This document shows positions 11,754 through 21,449 of a stretch of 64,000 nucleotides of DNA, one piece after another (position 1 is the first letter of the stretch; every line of letters starts with the position of its first letter). A model generated the notes under the pieces. That model was given only the letters and a program-made list of their open reading frames with translations. It searched no databases and was not told the origin of the DNA. Made by a program: the position numbers and the translations under genes. This DNA is from Datisca glomerata (taxonomy: Eukaryota > Streptophyta > Magnoliopsida > Cucurbitales > Datiscaceae), in the NCBI GenBank assembly GCA_003255025.1, contig QANY01005876.1, forward strand, positions 448,843 to 512,842. The letters run 5' to 3'.

Positions 11754-12275
11754 ATGATTCTTAGAACCTCCATTTCTAACACCAAACAGTTCTTAAAGAA
11801 AACACTTGGAAATTTCAAGTCTTTCTTCTCTAGAGGATACCAAAGGCTTCCAAAAACCCCAGCTTACTCTCACTTTTCCTACACCAACACTGATTTTGGC
11901 AAGAACAAAGCCACCTCATCGCCATTGAAGAAGAATCAGATTGAAAGAGCAGAGAGAAATTCTGTGGAAATGATAAACAGGGAACGGCATGAAAGAAAAG
12001 AAAGAGAAAATGTGTGTGTCAAGGGTGTGAGGGAGGAAAGTAGGTGTTTGGTTGCACGGAAATTGAAAGAATTGGAGATGTTAGACATGAGCAATGTTGA
12101 TCATATTTTGGATATTGAAGAAGTTCTTCATTATTACTCTCGACTCACTTGCCCTGCTTATTTGGAGATTGTTGACAGATTTTTCGTGGAAATGTATGCT
12201 GAATTTGTTGATCCTTCTTCTCCTACTTACGGCGTTAAATCCAGGCTGAGGCAGCCACTAATGGTGAACTTTTAG
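11754..12275 (+). CDS. OVATE family protein (OFP), putative transcriptional repressor
   Basis: An intact intronless frame of 173 residues. The OVATE domain lies at about residues 98-152: VARKLKELEMLDMSNVDHIL, then DIEEVLHYYSRLTCPAYLEI and VDRFFVEMYAEF, very close to the conserved family core. The N-terminus (MILRTSISNTKQFLKKTLGN, then FKSFFSRGYQRLPKTP) is basic and is also conserved in one short-OFP subgroup. Residues 60-95 are highly charged. Plant OFPs are nuclear and cytoplasmic regulators that repress transcription and bind TALE homeodomain (KNOX/BELL) and TRM proteins, affecting organ shape and cell-wall formation. That function is inferred from the family. OFP genes are usually single-exon, as here. 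The start is supported by the leader, the TATA box and the conserved N-terminus. It is the only gene in the window without damage, isolated among transposons. The exact orthologue number cannot be assigned from sequence alone. Confidence 0.93.
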   Translation: MILRTSISNTKQFLKKTLGNFKSFFSRGYQRLPKTPAYSHFSYTNTDFGKNKATSSPLKKNQIERAERNSVEMINRERHERKERENVCVKGVREESRCLVARKLKELEMLDMSNVDHILDIEEVLHYYSRLTCPAYLEIVDRFFVEMYAEFVDPSSPTYGVKSRLRQPLMVNF

Positions 12276-14445
12276 GTAAATAAACCATGTTCTCTCGTTG
12301 AAAATTGTAAGGAATTAGTGAAATCTCTCTCTGAAAATTTCCTTTTTTTTAATTGGATGTTGTCGATCTAGTTTTTTGTTTATAGTTCGTATTCTTGTTT
12401 GTTTGTTTGTTCTAGTGGGTCTAAATAATATTTATCAAGATTTGTTTTAGTCTTTTATACCAAGAATATATCTTTAAACATGCTGCACAATATTTATACT
12501 AAAATCATTACTAATTGGATATTTCTATAAAATAGGTTATCATATATATATATATATATTTAAACTTTTCAAAAACAATTAATAGTTTTATATTCTCAAC
12601 TCATTTTCAAATAAAAGCTAATAATAATAAGTGACACCTCTCATTATGAGCCACCTTGGTTAGAGTTCATTACATCTATACCCACACACGTATATATATA
12701 TATAATGTATATATCTTATACGATCTGTAATTTTTTTTTCAAATCTTCATCTTCCCCGTGAGCTTACTGTCCATGGCAGTTGTTCATCTCAGTCTCCTTG
12801 TTGTCCAGGCCATATTGAAGCTTCTCGTCCATGGTATCCAAGATCATTGTCAATGGTCGCTCCACCCACGGCCACCAAGCTTGCACGTCCATGGTTATGA
12901 AGTTTCCATGAGTGTTAGGAAGGGTTGCTATTCTTCAAGTTTTAAGGGAGCGAGGAGTTGTTATTATAACTAGGTTCTTGATGATGAAAAAAACTGGCTA
13001 TTTTTCCAACTAACAAATATTAGGTAAATTTTGTAAGTCAAAACAGAAATAACAGTATTTAACCATTCTAGTAGCAGGATGTTATAGTTTTTTAGTCACT
13101 TTTAAAAATAATTAAATTAATAACTAAGTTTGACCACAACATTTTACTTCCATTTCATCATTCTCTAAGATAATTACTATTAATTGTTAAATAATAAATA
13201 AAATGATATATTCTAAACAATTAATATATTTATTTAATATTAAATAAATGACTAAAAATAGTCATGTATCGTTTATCTTTACCATATTAAAAGGGATTTA
13301 AGTGGGATAAACTTTTAATTTAGTCTTTTACAATTTAAGCCCCATTAAAAATAGTATTATATTAGGTTTTTTGTTTAATTAATTCATAATTTTATTAACT
13401 AATTATTCTTTTACTAATACTTTATAAGGTTTATATTTTATATCATTATGTTATTAGAAATATGAAGAATCATGTATATGATTTTGAAGATTACTATTCA
13501 TAAATATTATTTCAGTCAATAGAACGAATTATTGTCTATCTGTAAAATTTTTTTGTTGTTTAGTTTTTTTAGTTTGTAATAAATGTAATAATTTTTAATT
13601 TCCATTATCAGTAGTAAAATAGTTTGTTATATTTAATTTTCTCTTCTCAAATAAATTTTTTAGTTTTTTTCATTTTATCTTACGATATAAATTTGTTAGA
13701 TAACAATTCTTGTACAACAACTTTTTAGTTTCTTTGCATTCTTTAATACAATAATTTTTGTAGATAATTTGTCATCTCAAAATGATGCACTGCTTATTCA
13801 TGTTTCATTCTATTTGTAATAATTTTTTTTATAAATATATCATCTCCAGGTGATCCATGACCAATTCAAATCTTCTTTTATTTGTAATAGTTTAATTGTA
13901 AGTATGAGAAAATTACCATTATTATTTTCTTTTATTTTAGATTTATAACATTTTTAAAGCTAATTTATTTATATTAACATTAATAATAATTTTAAAATTC
14001 TTCAACAAAGCACGTACCTTTCGACCAGTCATTTTCAATATAGAGAAGTTTAAGCATTACTTACTAGTAAGTAAAAAGATCATAACTGATTTGTTCTTTA
14101 AAAATTTTAAAAAAAAATTTAATTTTCCTTACCTTAACAAAATGAAATTGGTGAGACTAATAATAACAAATATTAGTAAGACAAAAAGAAACATATACAT
14201 TTGTCACATAAAAAAATCTGAATGAAATTAATTACAAAAAATTTCTGATTCATTTATGACTGAAAATCAACATAAAATTATTATATAAATGAGATATATC
14301 ATGTGACATAATAGGAATAATATGAATTATATAATTATTTTCATTAATTATGTTAATTTCCTTATTTATTGGTCCATTTTATTTCTATATGCACTTACAT
14401 AATTAATCAAGATAATTATTCATATATGTTTTTTTATTAAATTAA
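12276..14445. other. 3' flank of the OVATE gene and AT-rich intergenic DNA
   Basis: The first 200-300 bases are presumably the 3' UTR of the OVATE gene. An AT run lies at 12543-12560 and another near 12690-12705. A less AT-rich island at 12760-12960 contains four CCATGG sites, but its short open frame has no recognisable motif. The rest, to 14445, is very AT-rich with no supportable gene. A string at 13278-13310 (ATCTTTACCATATTAAAAGGGA) is discussed under rejected observations. Confidence 0.5.
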
Positions 14446-14545
14446 AGATGGAGCAATCCCATGTTTTAGGAGAATTAATTGTGATTTTTAGTCAAATATA
14501 TATTTACTAATAAAATAATTAAATAAAAATTGGGGGTATTTTTTA
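14446..14545 (+). repeat. Left copy of a diverged direct repeat flanking the CACTA insertion
   Basis: Begins GATGGAGCAATCCC, continues with GAGAATTAATTGTGATTTTTAG (read in two pieces) and ends with TTACTAATAAAATAA. A diverged copy in the same orientation lies at 17208-17300 on the other side of the CACTA element. Confidence 0.6.
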
Positions 14546-14549
14546 GCAT

Positions 14550-17153
14550 CAGTACAAGAAAAATGATATTCCGCGACGGTTTAACTGCGGCGGTTGTAGC
14601 AACCGTTGCAAACAAATACGGTAAAAGTTCTACAAAAACCGCAGCCAAAATACACTATTTAGCGGTGTACTTTAACTTTTAGCGTACTTTAACTTTTAGC
14701 GGTAGTTCTAAAACCGTCGCTAAAAGCCTTTTAAATCCTCATTTCCTTCCCAACCCATAATTTACATCTCTATTCTCTCTCAAATCCCTAAAGGCAATTT
14801 GCAGCGGTTTCTCTCCGAAGGAGCCCTTTTTATCTCTCTCTATAATCGTTTGATTACCCCTCTGATTTCCCTTTCTCTTTCGCGAGCTTCGTACGTGAGC
14901 TATGATGGAGATTTTTTTATTTTACTCATAACAGTGCAATTAGGAGTTTCGAAGCCTCTCTCTCTCACTGGAACTGATCCAGCTTCATCGGTGCATGTGA
15001 GATTTTCTTCTTCTTTCTTGTTGTCTTTGAATCTCAGAATCTCTAGGACTTATTATGCGCTAATTTGTGGGTTTCTTGAAATCAGTAGTAATGTCCATTT
15101 TTTCGGAACACCATCTTGCAACATTCCGTGCATTTTAGCATTGTTAGCAAATCTTTAACATCTATTTCTTTGATTAAGAATTTTTTAAAACACCGCATGT
15201 TTTTAAAACACCGAATTTTTTAAATTGCAGTTTCATGCAACTCAGGTTGGTTGAGATTTGATGCTTTTGAATTCAATGTTTTTCAACTCAGGTTCTGTTT
15301 GGTTGGGAGAAAATTTAATTCTCTTGTTGTGAAATTTTAAGTACTTTAAGGACCTGAGGGCCTGAAACTCCTTGAAATTGGAGAAAGTTTGACCTTTTAC
15401 CATGTTAACTCATGTGTACATTCATATCAAGTAAATTTTCTCAGAATCCCAACAGATTAAAAGAATTTGTATCTGATGGGGGATTAAACAATGCTCCGGT
15501 TCGAGACGAAAGCTGTCGATGGGAATATCCTGTTTATGAATAAGTGAAATTCATCCGGGATCCAAAAAAATTGAAGATCAATGACAAAATCTATAAATCC
15601 GTCGTCTCGACAATATGAAATGTTATTGATATGACTGATTTTTGATAACTTAATTTTGATTTTGGTATTTAATTTAGTTATTTGTGTGTCTTATATAGGG
15701 ATGGGCAAAAGCTGGTGTTCTTGGAGAAGCTTCTGTTAACTTTGCTGACTATGTTGAATCCACAAAAATTTCTTTTGTCTCTCTTCCCCTTAAGAATTCA
15801 ATTTCTGATGCAATTCTCCATGTTAATAATCTCTCTCCCCTTCTCTCTCTCTATATCTCTCGTTTGGCATTGTAGTTAAAAAGGACTTGAATGTTGATTA
15901 CGGTGCTAAATTGGCTAGTTCTTTTCTTTTTCTTATAGGTTTCTATGCAGAGGCTGCAAGAAAATGCTTACGAATGGTATCAAATTATGAATTTATTCTT
16001 AGTCCTTTCTTGGCCTTTCAGAGTTTTATTTTCTAAATCTGATTGGGGTTTCGATCTTGCAGAGAAACCGGATGTGTTGAAGACATAGCTTATCGATCTA
16101 AGGATAATAGCATGAAGATGTGTTTAAGAAATGGTGACTCAGATGAAGACATTAGAAGTACTTGTACTGATGAAGTAAGGCTTTATTCCCCTTTTTCAAG
16201 TTTTCTCTTGCTAATGCAACCGATTGACAAATCTTCTTTGATTAAGAACTGCATTTATCATTGTTAGCAAATCTTCTTTCCTCTTTTTCAATTTTTCTAC
16301 ATTTAGTTTTCTCTAAGTTGATGTTTCTCAAGAAAGTTTTGATTTAGTGTTTTCTGGTAGCTCTAAGCAGCTTTATTCTTAATTGGTTGATGAAATTTTA
16401 GTTGGATTTTGCATCTATCTCTTTGAAACTTTTGATGTTGTCTCGTTTCTGTACAAAACCCTGGATAGTAGAGAATTGGATAGAGATGTGTGAATTGATT
16501 CATGTGGAGGTGGGGGAGGTGGAAGTAGAGAATCGAAATCCAGCTGAGTGAATTGTTAGGTGCTTAGTACAATTTGTGAACTAAACTCTTCTTTTTAAAA
16601 TTATAAGATGTTTTTATGTTTATCCCAAACTGATGAATGTTTTGTTCATGACTACTTGTTCACTTAATCAATCTTTCTTTCCTGGTGAAAAGGTAGGTTA
16701 TCTTAAGGTCCCAATTAGAAGAAGCATTGTGTTAACTCTTCACATACCTTTAATTTGAATGTTTATAATATAGAGTGTGTTAACTATTTTGAGTATATTA
16801 ATCGAAGGTTATGGAATGATGAATATATGTTATTTTCATACAAATATACAGTACTTAGAATGAGTGTTGTAAGTGCTTTCCAATCTTGCTAAACAACCCG
16901 TTTTTTTAAAATGTGTGAACATTAGCGAGTGTTTAAAACCATTGCTATATTTTTTAGATGTATGTCAGAAAAATTACCGTTATTTGTCAGGATTTAACGG
17001 CGGTCCTCCGACGGTTAAGAAAACCATCGCAGAAACTTTTGTGGTGACAATTTTCGTGATGATTGTCGAACCGCTGTATAAGTTTCTAACGGTGATTAAA
17101 ACCACCTCCGTAACCTATTAAAATCGCTGCAATAAGTGGTTTTTCCTATAGTG
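14550..17153. mobile_element. Complete non-autonomous CACTA element with captured host gene (Pack-CACTA), 2604 bp
   Basis: The left end is CAGTACAAGAAAAA (14550-14563). The right end is TTTTTCCTATAGTG (17140-17153), reverse complement CACTATAGGAAAAA. Both are close to the plant CACTA terminus CACTACAAGAAAAA. The trinucleotide CAT stands directly before (14547-14549) and after (17154-17156), matching the 3-bp target duplication of this superfamily. Just inside each end are subterminal repeats such as GCGGCGGTTGTAGCAACCG and ACCATCGCAGAAAC / AAACCACCTCCGTAA, like those of the CACTA remnant at 6.6-7.0 kb. No transposase is encoded. The interior carries exons of a plant NT-C2 gene with introns, so the cargo was taken up as DNA, not through RNA. 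Confidence 0.88.
15481..16174 (+). pseudogene. Captured fragment of an NT-C2 (EEIG1/EHBP1-type) domain gene, four exons
   Basis: Four coding blocks follow in order and match one plant NT-C2 protein. Exon A (15481-15618) reads RDESCRWEYPVYE, a stop, then VKFIRDPKKLKINDKIYK. Exon B (about 15700-15821) reads AKAGVLGEASVNFADYVEST, then VSLPLKNSISDAILH. Exon C (15939-15976) reads VSMQRLQENAYE. Exon D (16063-16174) reads GCVEDIAYRSKDNSMKMCL, then NGDSDEDIR. The blocks are separated by introns that keep GT and AG ends (donor at 15821-15822, acceptors at 15938 and 16062, donor at 16175). In plants, NT-C2 proteins with long coiled-coil tails are thought to link membranes or cytoskeleton. Only the C2 domain and the start of the linker were captured here. 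An in-frame stop (15541) and another at the exon C/D junction show decay. The source gene is not in the window. Confidence 0.8.
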
Positions 17154-17207
17154 CATAAACATTTTTTTATTTTGAAATCTATAGGCTTTCCATTAAATGC
17201 ATATGTT

Positions 17208-17411
17208 TAATGATGGAGCGATTCCCTATTTTCGAAGAGAATTATTAATATGATTTTGAGGGAAATATACTTACTAATAAAATAAAAAATTATAAATTAG
17301 GAGTAAATATATTGCAGATTTTTTTTCGCGCAATATATTTAACTTTTAATAAAATAAAAATATATAATTTAGGAGTAAATATATTGCATATTTTTTCGTA
17401 ATATATTTATA
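17208..17411 (+). repeat. Right direct-repeat copy plus short tandem duplication
   Basis: Bases 17208-17300 are a diverged copy of 14446-14545 (GATGGAGCGATTCCC, GAGAATTATTAATATGATTTT, TACTTACTAATAAAATAA). From about 17277 a unit of about 70 bases, ATAAAATAAAAAATTATAAA followed by TTAGGAGTAAATATATTGCA, occurs twice (17277-17342 and 17347-17411). The CACTA element therefore sits between copies of an older local repeat. Confidence 0.6.
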
Positions 17412-18087
17412 TAATTTTTTTTGAAAAGAAATATATATATATTTAATGAACTACAATAATTATTTACATAAATATTTTCATAATTATTTATGGATATATA
17501 ATAATTATTTTAGTGAAGTAATCAAACAATTCATCATCATTCTGATAACAACTATTTACATAAACAACATTAAAAATAATAAAAGATTATTAAAGAATAT
17601 TTAGTAGCACTGATACTTATTGTCTGTATTATAAAAATAAAAAATTATACGTTAATATTCAACAATATGTTATCTTACTGTTATGTATGTGTGTATATAT
17701 AAATAATAGTTAATTTATCATTTATAATTAAATAGTTATTCAATCCTCTAATTTTTTAAGTAATCTAAAATAATACAGCTTTTTGATAATTTAAAATTTA
17801 AAATTATTTAGTTTAATTATTAATTAGGATAAATGGTATTGAAATAAATATAGTCGATGGGTATTATAGTAAATGTAGTTTATAATTTTGTTAACTTTTT
17901 GTAAAATGGTTATTTTCTTAACTATCATTATTAATGGCTACTTAACAAAATAAAAATCTGAAATGAATATTTACCTAAAAACCCCAAGTCAGTACTACAG
18001 ACTACATTTGATTTTAGTGGATCAAAGCATTTGTTTCCACATGGGGACATATCAAATCTAAAGGGCATACGATAATTTGAAATAATA
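17412..18087. other. AT-rich intergenic DNA, nothing recognised
   Basis: Very AT-rich sequence between the CACTA and hAT-like elements. I see no open frame with family motifs, no terminal repeats and no RNA gene. Confidence 0.5.
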
Positions 18088-18095
18088 CTATTTAT

Positions 18096-19259
18096 TAGGG
18101 GTGTAATCAGTTTGGATCAGTCAATTATTTAGGCAAAATCGAACAGTTATTTAGGCAAAATCGAACCGAATCGAAACTCACGGTTCAGCCTTATGCTAAA
18201 CCGAACCAAATCATGAGTTTCATATGAACCGAACCAAACTTAACTGAACTGTGACTTACGGTTTAGTTTGGTTCGATTCACTGGTTCGACTGGTATTGAT
18301 TTAAATGAAGCTCTTTGACTATGTTATCATCTCCCCAAATTTCAATTTGAATTTATGATCTTAGTTTGCTTTACTAGAAACATGAAATTAAGCAATTCTT
18401 AGCAAATGTGCATCTTCTGATAAAGGAAAGCAGATAATTTTTGAATCATTTATCTTTCGTGAAGAAAATGAAAAAAATTAAGAGAGATTATCAAATGGGA
18501 ATGTGATAATTGAATCAATATCAGTAGATGCAGAAAGTAAGGAAACGTAGAAATGTAAGGAAGAATCGTTATCGTTAACCCAGAAAAACACAAGGAAAAC
18601 TCTGTCACTGATGAAGAAATATAAAAGAATCTAAACCATAGAGCAGTAAACAGACTTTGATCTAAACACAGTAAACAATAAATCAAAACCAGATCTAAGA
18701 GACTGAGATAGAGAAGTAAAAACAAACTTCTAAACGCAGAAGAAGAAGACATCGCAAGGAGAATAACGATTAGGGTTTCAACTTCAAGGATCCGCGGAAG
18801 AAGCAAAAGAACAATTAGGGTTCAACTTTGCGAAGAAGAAGGACTCGCTCACAGAAGGATTTCACGAAGAAGTGATTTTAAATTTAAGGATTCGTATAGA
18901 AGATGAAGACTCTTCGTCGAAGAGAAGAAGCTGTTCGAAGAGGAGAACCTGCTGCGTATGAGAGCCGGGAGAAAAGGGAAAATTGGAAAAATGAGACTAA
19001 CCCTAATTTTTCATGTTATATATGGGGTAAAGACTCAAAATGACATCGTATTAAAGAGTATAAAAGTGAAACTACACTGGGGTAGAAAACAACATCATTT
19101 TACATATGGGATTTGGTTCAGTTCGGTTCAAAATCAAATATTTTTTGAACTAAACTGAAACTATGGTTCAACAGAAATGTCAAACCGAACCAATTCGAGG
19201 TATCTTATATAACTGACCAAACGTACCATTTTGGTTCGGTACCAAAATTTTCACCCCTA
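18096..19259. mobile_element. hAT-like non-autonomous transposon, 1164 bp
   Basis: Short terminal inverted repeats TAGGGGTG (18096-18103) and CACCCCTA (19252-19259) are flanked by CTATTTAT (18088-18095) and CTATTTAG (19260-19267), seven of eight bases identical, as expected for a hAT 8-bp target duplication. Inside each end is a dense run of GGTTCGGTT / AACCGAACC repeats in opposite orientation (18130-18300 and 19100-19240), another habit of plant hAT-type elements. The middle (18430-18960) is purine-rich and has two copies of TTAGGGTT (reverse AACCCTAA), perhaps a leftover 5' leader of a larger parent. Short open frames on both strands show no transposase motif. Confidence 0.78.
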
Positions 19260-19479
19260 CTATTTAGATGACTTTTGAATTTTAAAATCAAATTTGTCCA
19301 CAACTTTTGAAAAATATTAAATATGAAAGTTTTCTAAAAAATATAATTAAAGTAGCAAATTTCATTAAATTTAATAATTTTTCTTATTTAGTTAGTTACT
19401 AATTCATCCTTCAATTATTTAATTTAACTGTATAATCATTCATACTCTCTCTCTACATATATATATCTCCCTGAACTCT

Positions 19480-20235
19480 CTGCGGTTCACGGGCTGGATC
19501 GTCAGAAATTTGTCCGGGATGAACAGCTGAACCGGCCCGTGCAGTCACAGCCAGTCCCAGTTAAATAACCGGTCTGGACCGTTTCCCCTCCCTTTAATGT
19601 GATTTAATTCTAAAAAATGTGGATGTAAGAGTTGAACCTTGGTGGGGAATAGATGAAGTGTAGGTATTACCACTAAACTATATGGAAGTCATGTTACTTT
19701 CTTATCATTATTTTATTTTATTACTTTAAAATCTCAATAGAAAAACTTGTAATAATAAGTAAAATAGTTATTTTATTTATTAAATTTATAAACTAGTGAT
19801 ATTCATATTCACATAAAATCTAAAAATATAATAAATAATTAATAACTAATTTATAATTCATGTTCATTAACAGAACAAAAAATATTATGAATATTAAACC
19901 AATATTTTTTAAAATCTTCATGAATCCATTTTTTATTGAATAAAATATTCATTTAAATGAAAAATACTATCTTTGTTTAATTAAATACGTTTATCTTAAA
20001 AGTGTATTATTTGAAGTTTCGATGAAATGTGTTAAAAGATAATAAGAATATATTTTAAATAATATATTTAATAAATATTGTCTTGGCCTATTGGTAAATA
20101 GTGTGATTTATAATAGAGAGGTCAAGAGTTTAAACTTCAAACTTCGTGGACCTTAATCGGCCTGGTACTGTTCAATACCGGTTCAGGCAAGGCTGATTCA
20201 ACCGGTTTCTCAGGCCGAACCGGCCCAGTTGTCAC
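19480..20235. other. Possible decayed transposon with GC-rich ends
   Basis: Two GC-rich patches in otherwise AT-rich DNA share inverted words. One at 19484-19590 has GAACCGGCCCG and ACCGGTCTGGACCG. The other at 20150-20235 has AATCGGCCTGG, CAACCGGTTTCTC and CCGAACCGGCCCAG. An internal phrase (GTATTACCACTAAACTATATGG, read in two pieces near 19650) is of a kind seen in plant non-autonomous elements. No exact terminal repeats or target duplication were found. Confidence 0.3.
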
Positions 20236-20251
20236 CTCTACTCTTTACACT

Positions 20252-20306
20252 CACACACACACATACACACACACACACAAACATATATATATATATATAT
20301 ATATAT
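20252..20306. repeat. Compound CA / AT microsatellite
   Basis: An interrupted CA run (20252-20279) is followed by an AT run (20283-20306). It directly adjoins the left end of the pararetrovirus insertion. Confidence 0.95.
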
Positions 20307-20311
20307 TATAA

Positions 20312-20540
20312 AATTAACCAGCCACTTGGGCGGAGATTCAGACTAAATAAAAATAATTATTCAAGTAAACAAGTAAGCAACAATAAGAACAATAACCAGC
20401 CACTTGAGCGGATAAGAAGAACAATAGTTAAGAATTAAGTAAACAGTAAATACCCTATCAGGTTTGACTCTGATACCAAAAGAGGCAAAATTGCGTTAAA
20501 ATAAAAGACAAAGTATTACGAAGAAAGGAGCATACTTTTT
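20312..20540 (-). other. Pararetrovirus leader repeats and primer-binding site, left copy
   Basis: The + strand shows TCTGATACCAAAAGAGG (20470-20486). Its reverse complement carries TTGGTATCAGAGT, complementary to the 3' end of plant initiator tRNA-Met and used to prime reverse transcription. On the leader side a motif ACCAGCCACTTGGGCGG occurs at 20317 and again, altered, at 20396. The same motif recurs in the right-hand leaders at 28436, 28516, 28700, 28869 and 28943. Confidence 0.75.
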
Positions 20541-20690
20541 GATGTACATGATCATCTTCTAAGTATTCAACACGTTCTTCATTGATTATGTCTGATATTG
20601 TATTAATTGTAGACATACTGCTACAAGAAGAATTATTCTAAATAATCTACTCATTTCCCAAGATAACTAAATTATTCTCATAATTAAAAA
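20540..20690 (-). repeat. Displaced copy of the segment just upstream of the movement-protein gene
   Basis: This block (TACATGATCATCTTCTAAGT, GTTCTTCATTGATTATGTC, CTGCTACAAGAAGAATTA) is a diverged copy of 28064-28220 but lies between the 3' non-coding region and the primer site, where it does not belong in the normal genome order. It shows that the left end is rearranged. Confidence 0.7.
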
Positions 20691-21449
20691 TTAGAGACAT
20701 AGTATTAAGAAGCAAGAATTCAAATATTTATTGAAGGAAAATAACCAATACAAGTATTCAATTTTTGATGAGGTAAGATTAAAACTTACAAACTTGAAGA
20801 AAATTAATTTGCAACAAATAATTAGTGAGGAAAAGATTACAAAAGAGGAGGAAGAAGAAAATTTTGTTTTCAAAACAAGTTTTTCTCGCAAAATAAGTAT
20901 GAGTGAAAATCAAGTTCTGAGAAACAAATGGGAGAGGGCAGCCTAATTATAAGCAATGAAAGTGGAGTTCACTAGAAATCTATCACTTACATGCACTATT
21001 ATTTTCTACAAAAGTAAAAATATTTTACATTACAACTTTTGACTAAGAATAGTAAAAAGGACAAATAGTTGCCTAATTATTTGACAACTAGTACAATAAT
21101 TTCAAAAGAAGACAAAGTACGATGATTCCTTTGATAATTGCTATCTTGAAATCCATATCTTCATTATTGCTTCATGTTGGAGAATTCATAATTGTTGTCT
21201 TGAAAAATCATTATGACTATTGTTGCATGTTGAAAAGTCATCATGATATTTGAAACTTATATACCTTATAATTTCTTGATGCCATCATTGGCATTTTGCC
21301 AAGGATAAATTCATCTATTCAATCATTGATAAATATGAAGATCTGGCGATTTTACCATAAATATTTTTTTTCATTTTCATTTTCTTTTCTTTTCTCTTTT
21401 TTTATTTATTTTGATATTGAAATTTTGCCAAGGACAAATTCCTTTTTAT

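Noticed and set aside
12758..12973. 71-residue frame in a GC-richer island after the OVATE gene.
   Set aside because: No motif on either strand and no splice context. The island is real but a gene cannot be supported.
18450..18806. 118-residue minus-strand frame, Leu/Ser-rich, inside the hAT-like element.
   Set aside because: Hydrophobic by composition of a purine-rich complementary strand. No transposase or membrane-protein family features.
20229..20438. 69-residue frame starting in the CA/AT microsatellite.
   Set aside because: Translation of simple repeats followed by viral leader, not a gene.
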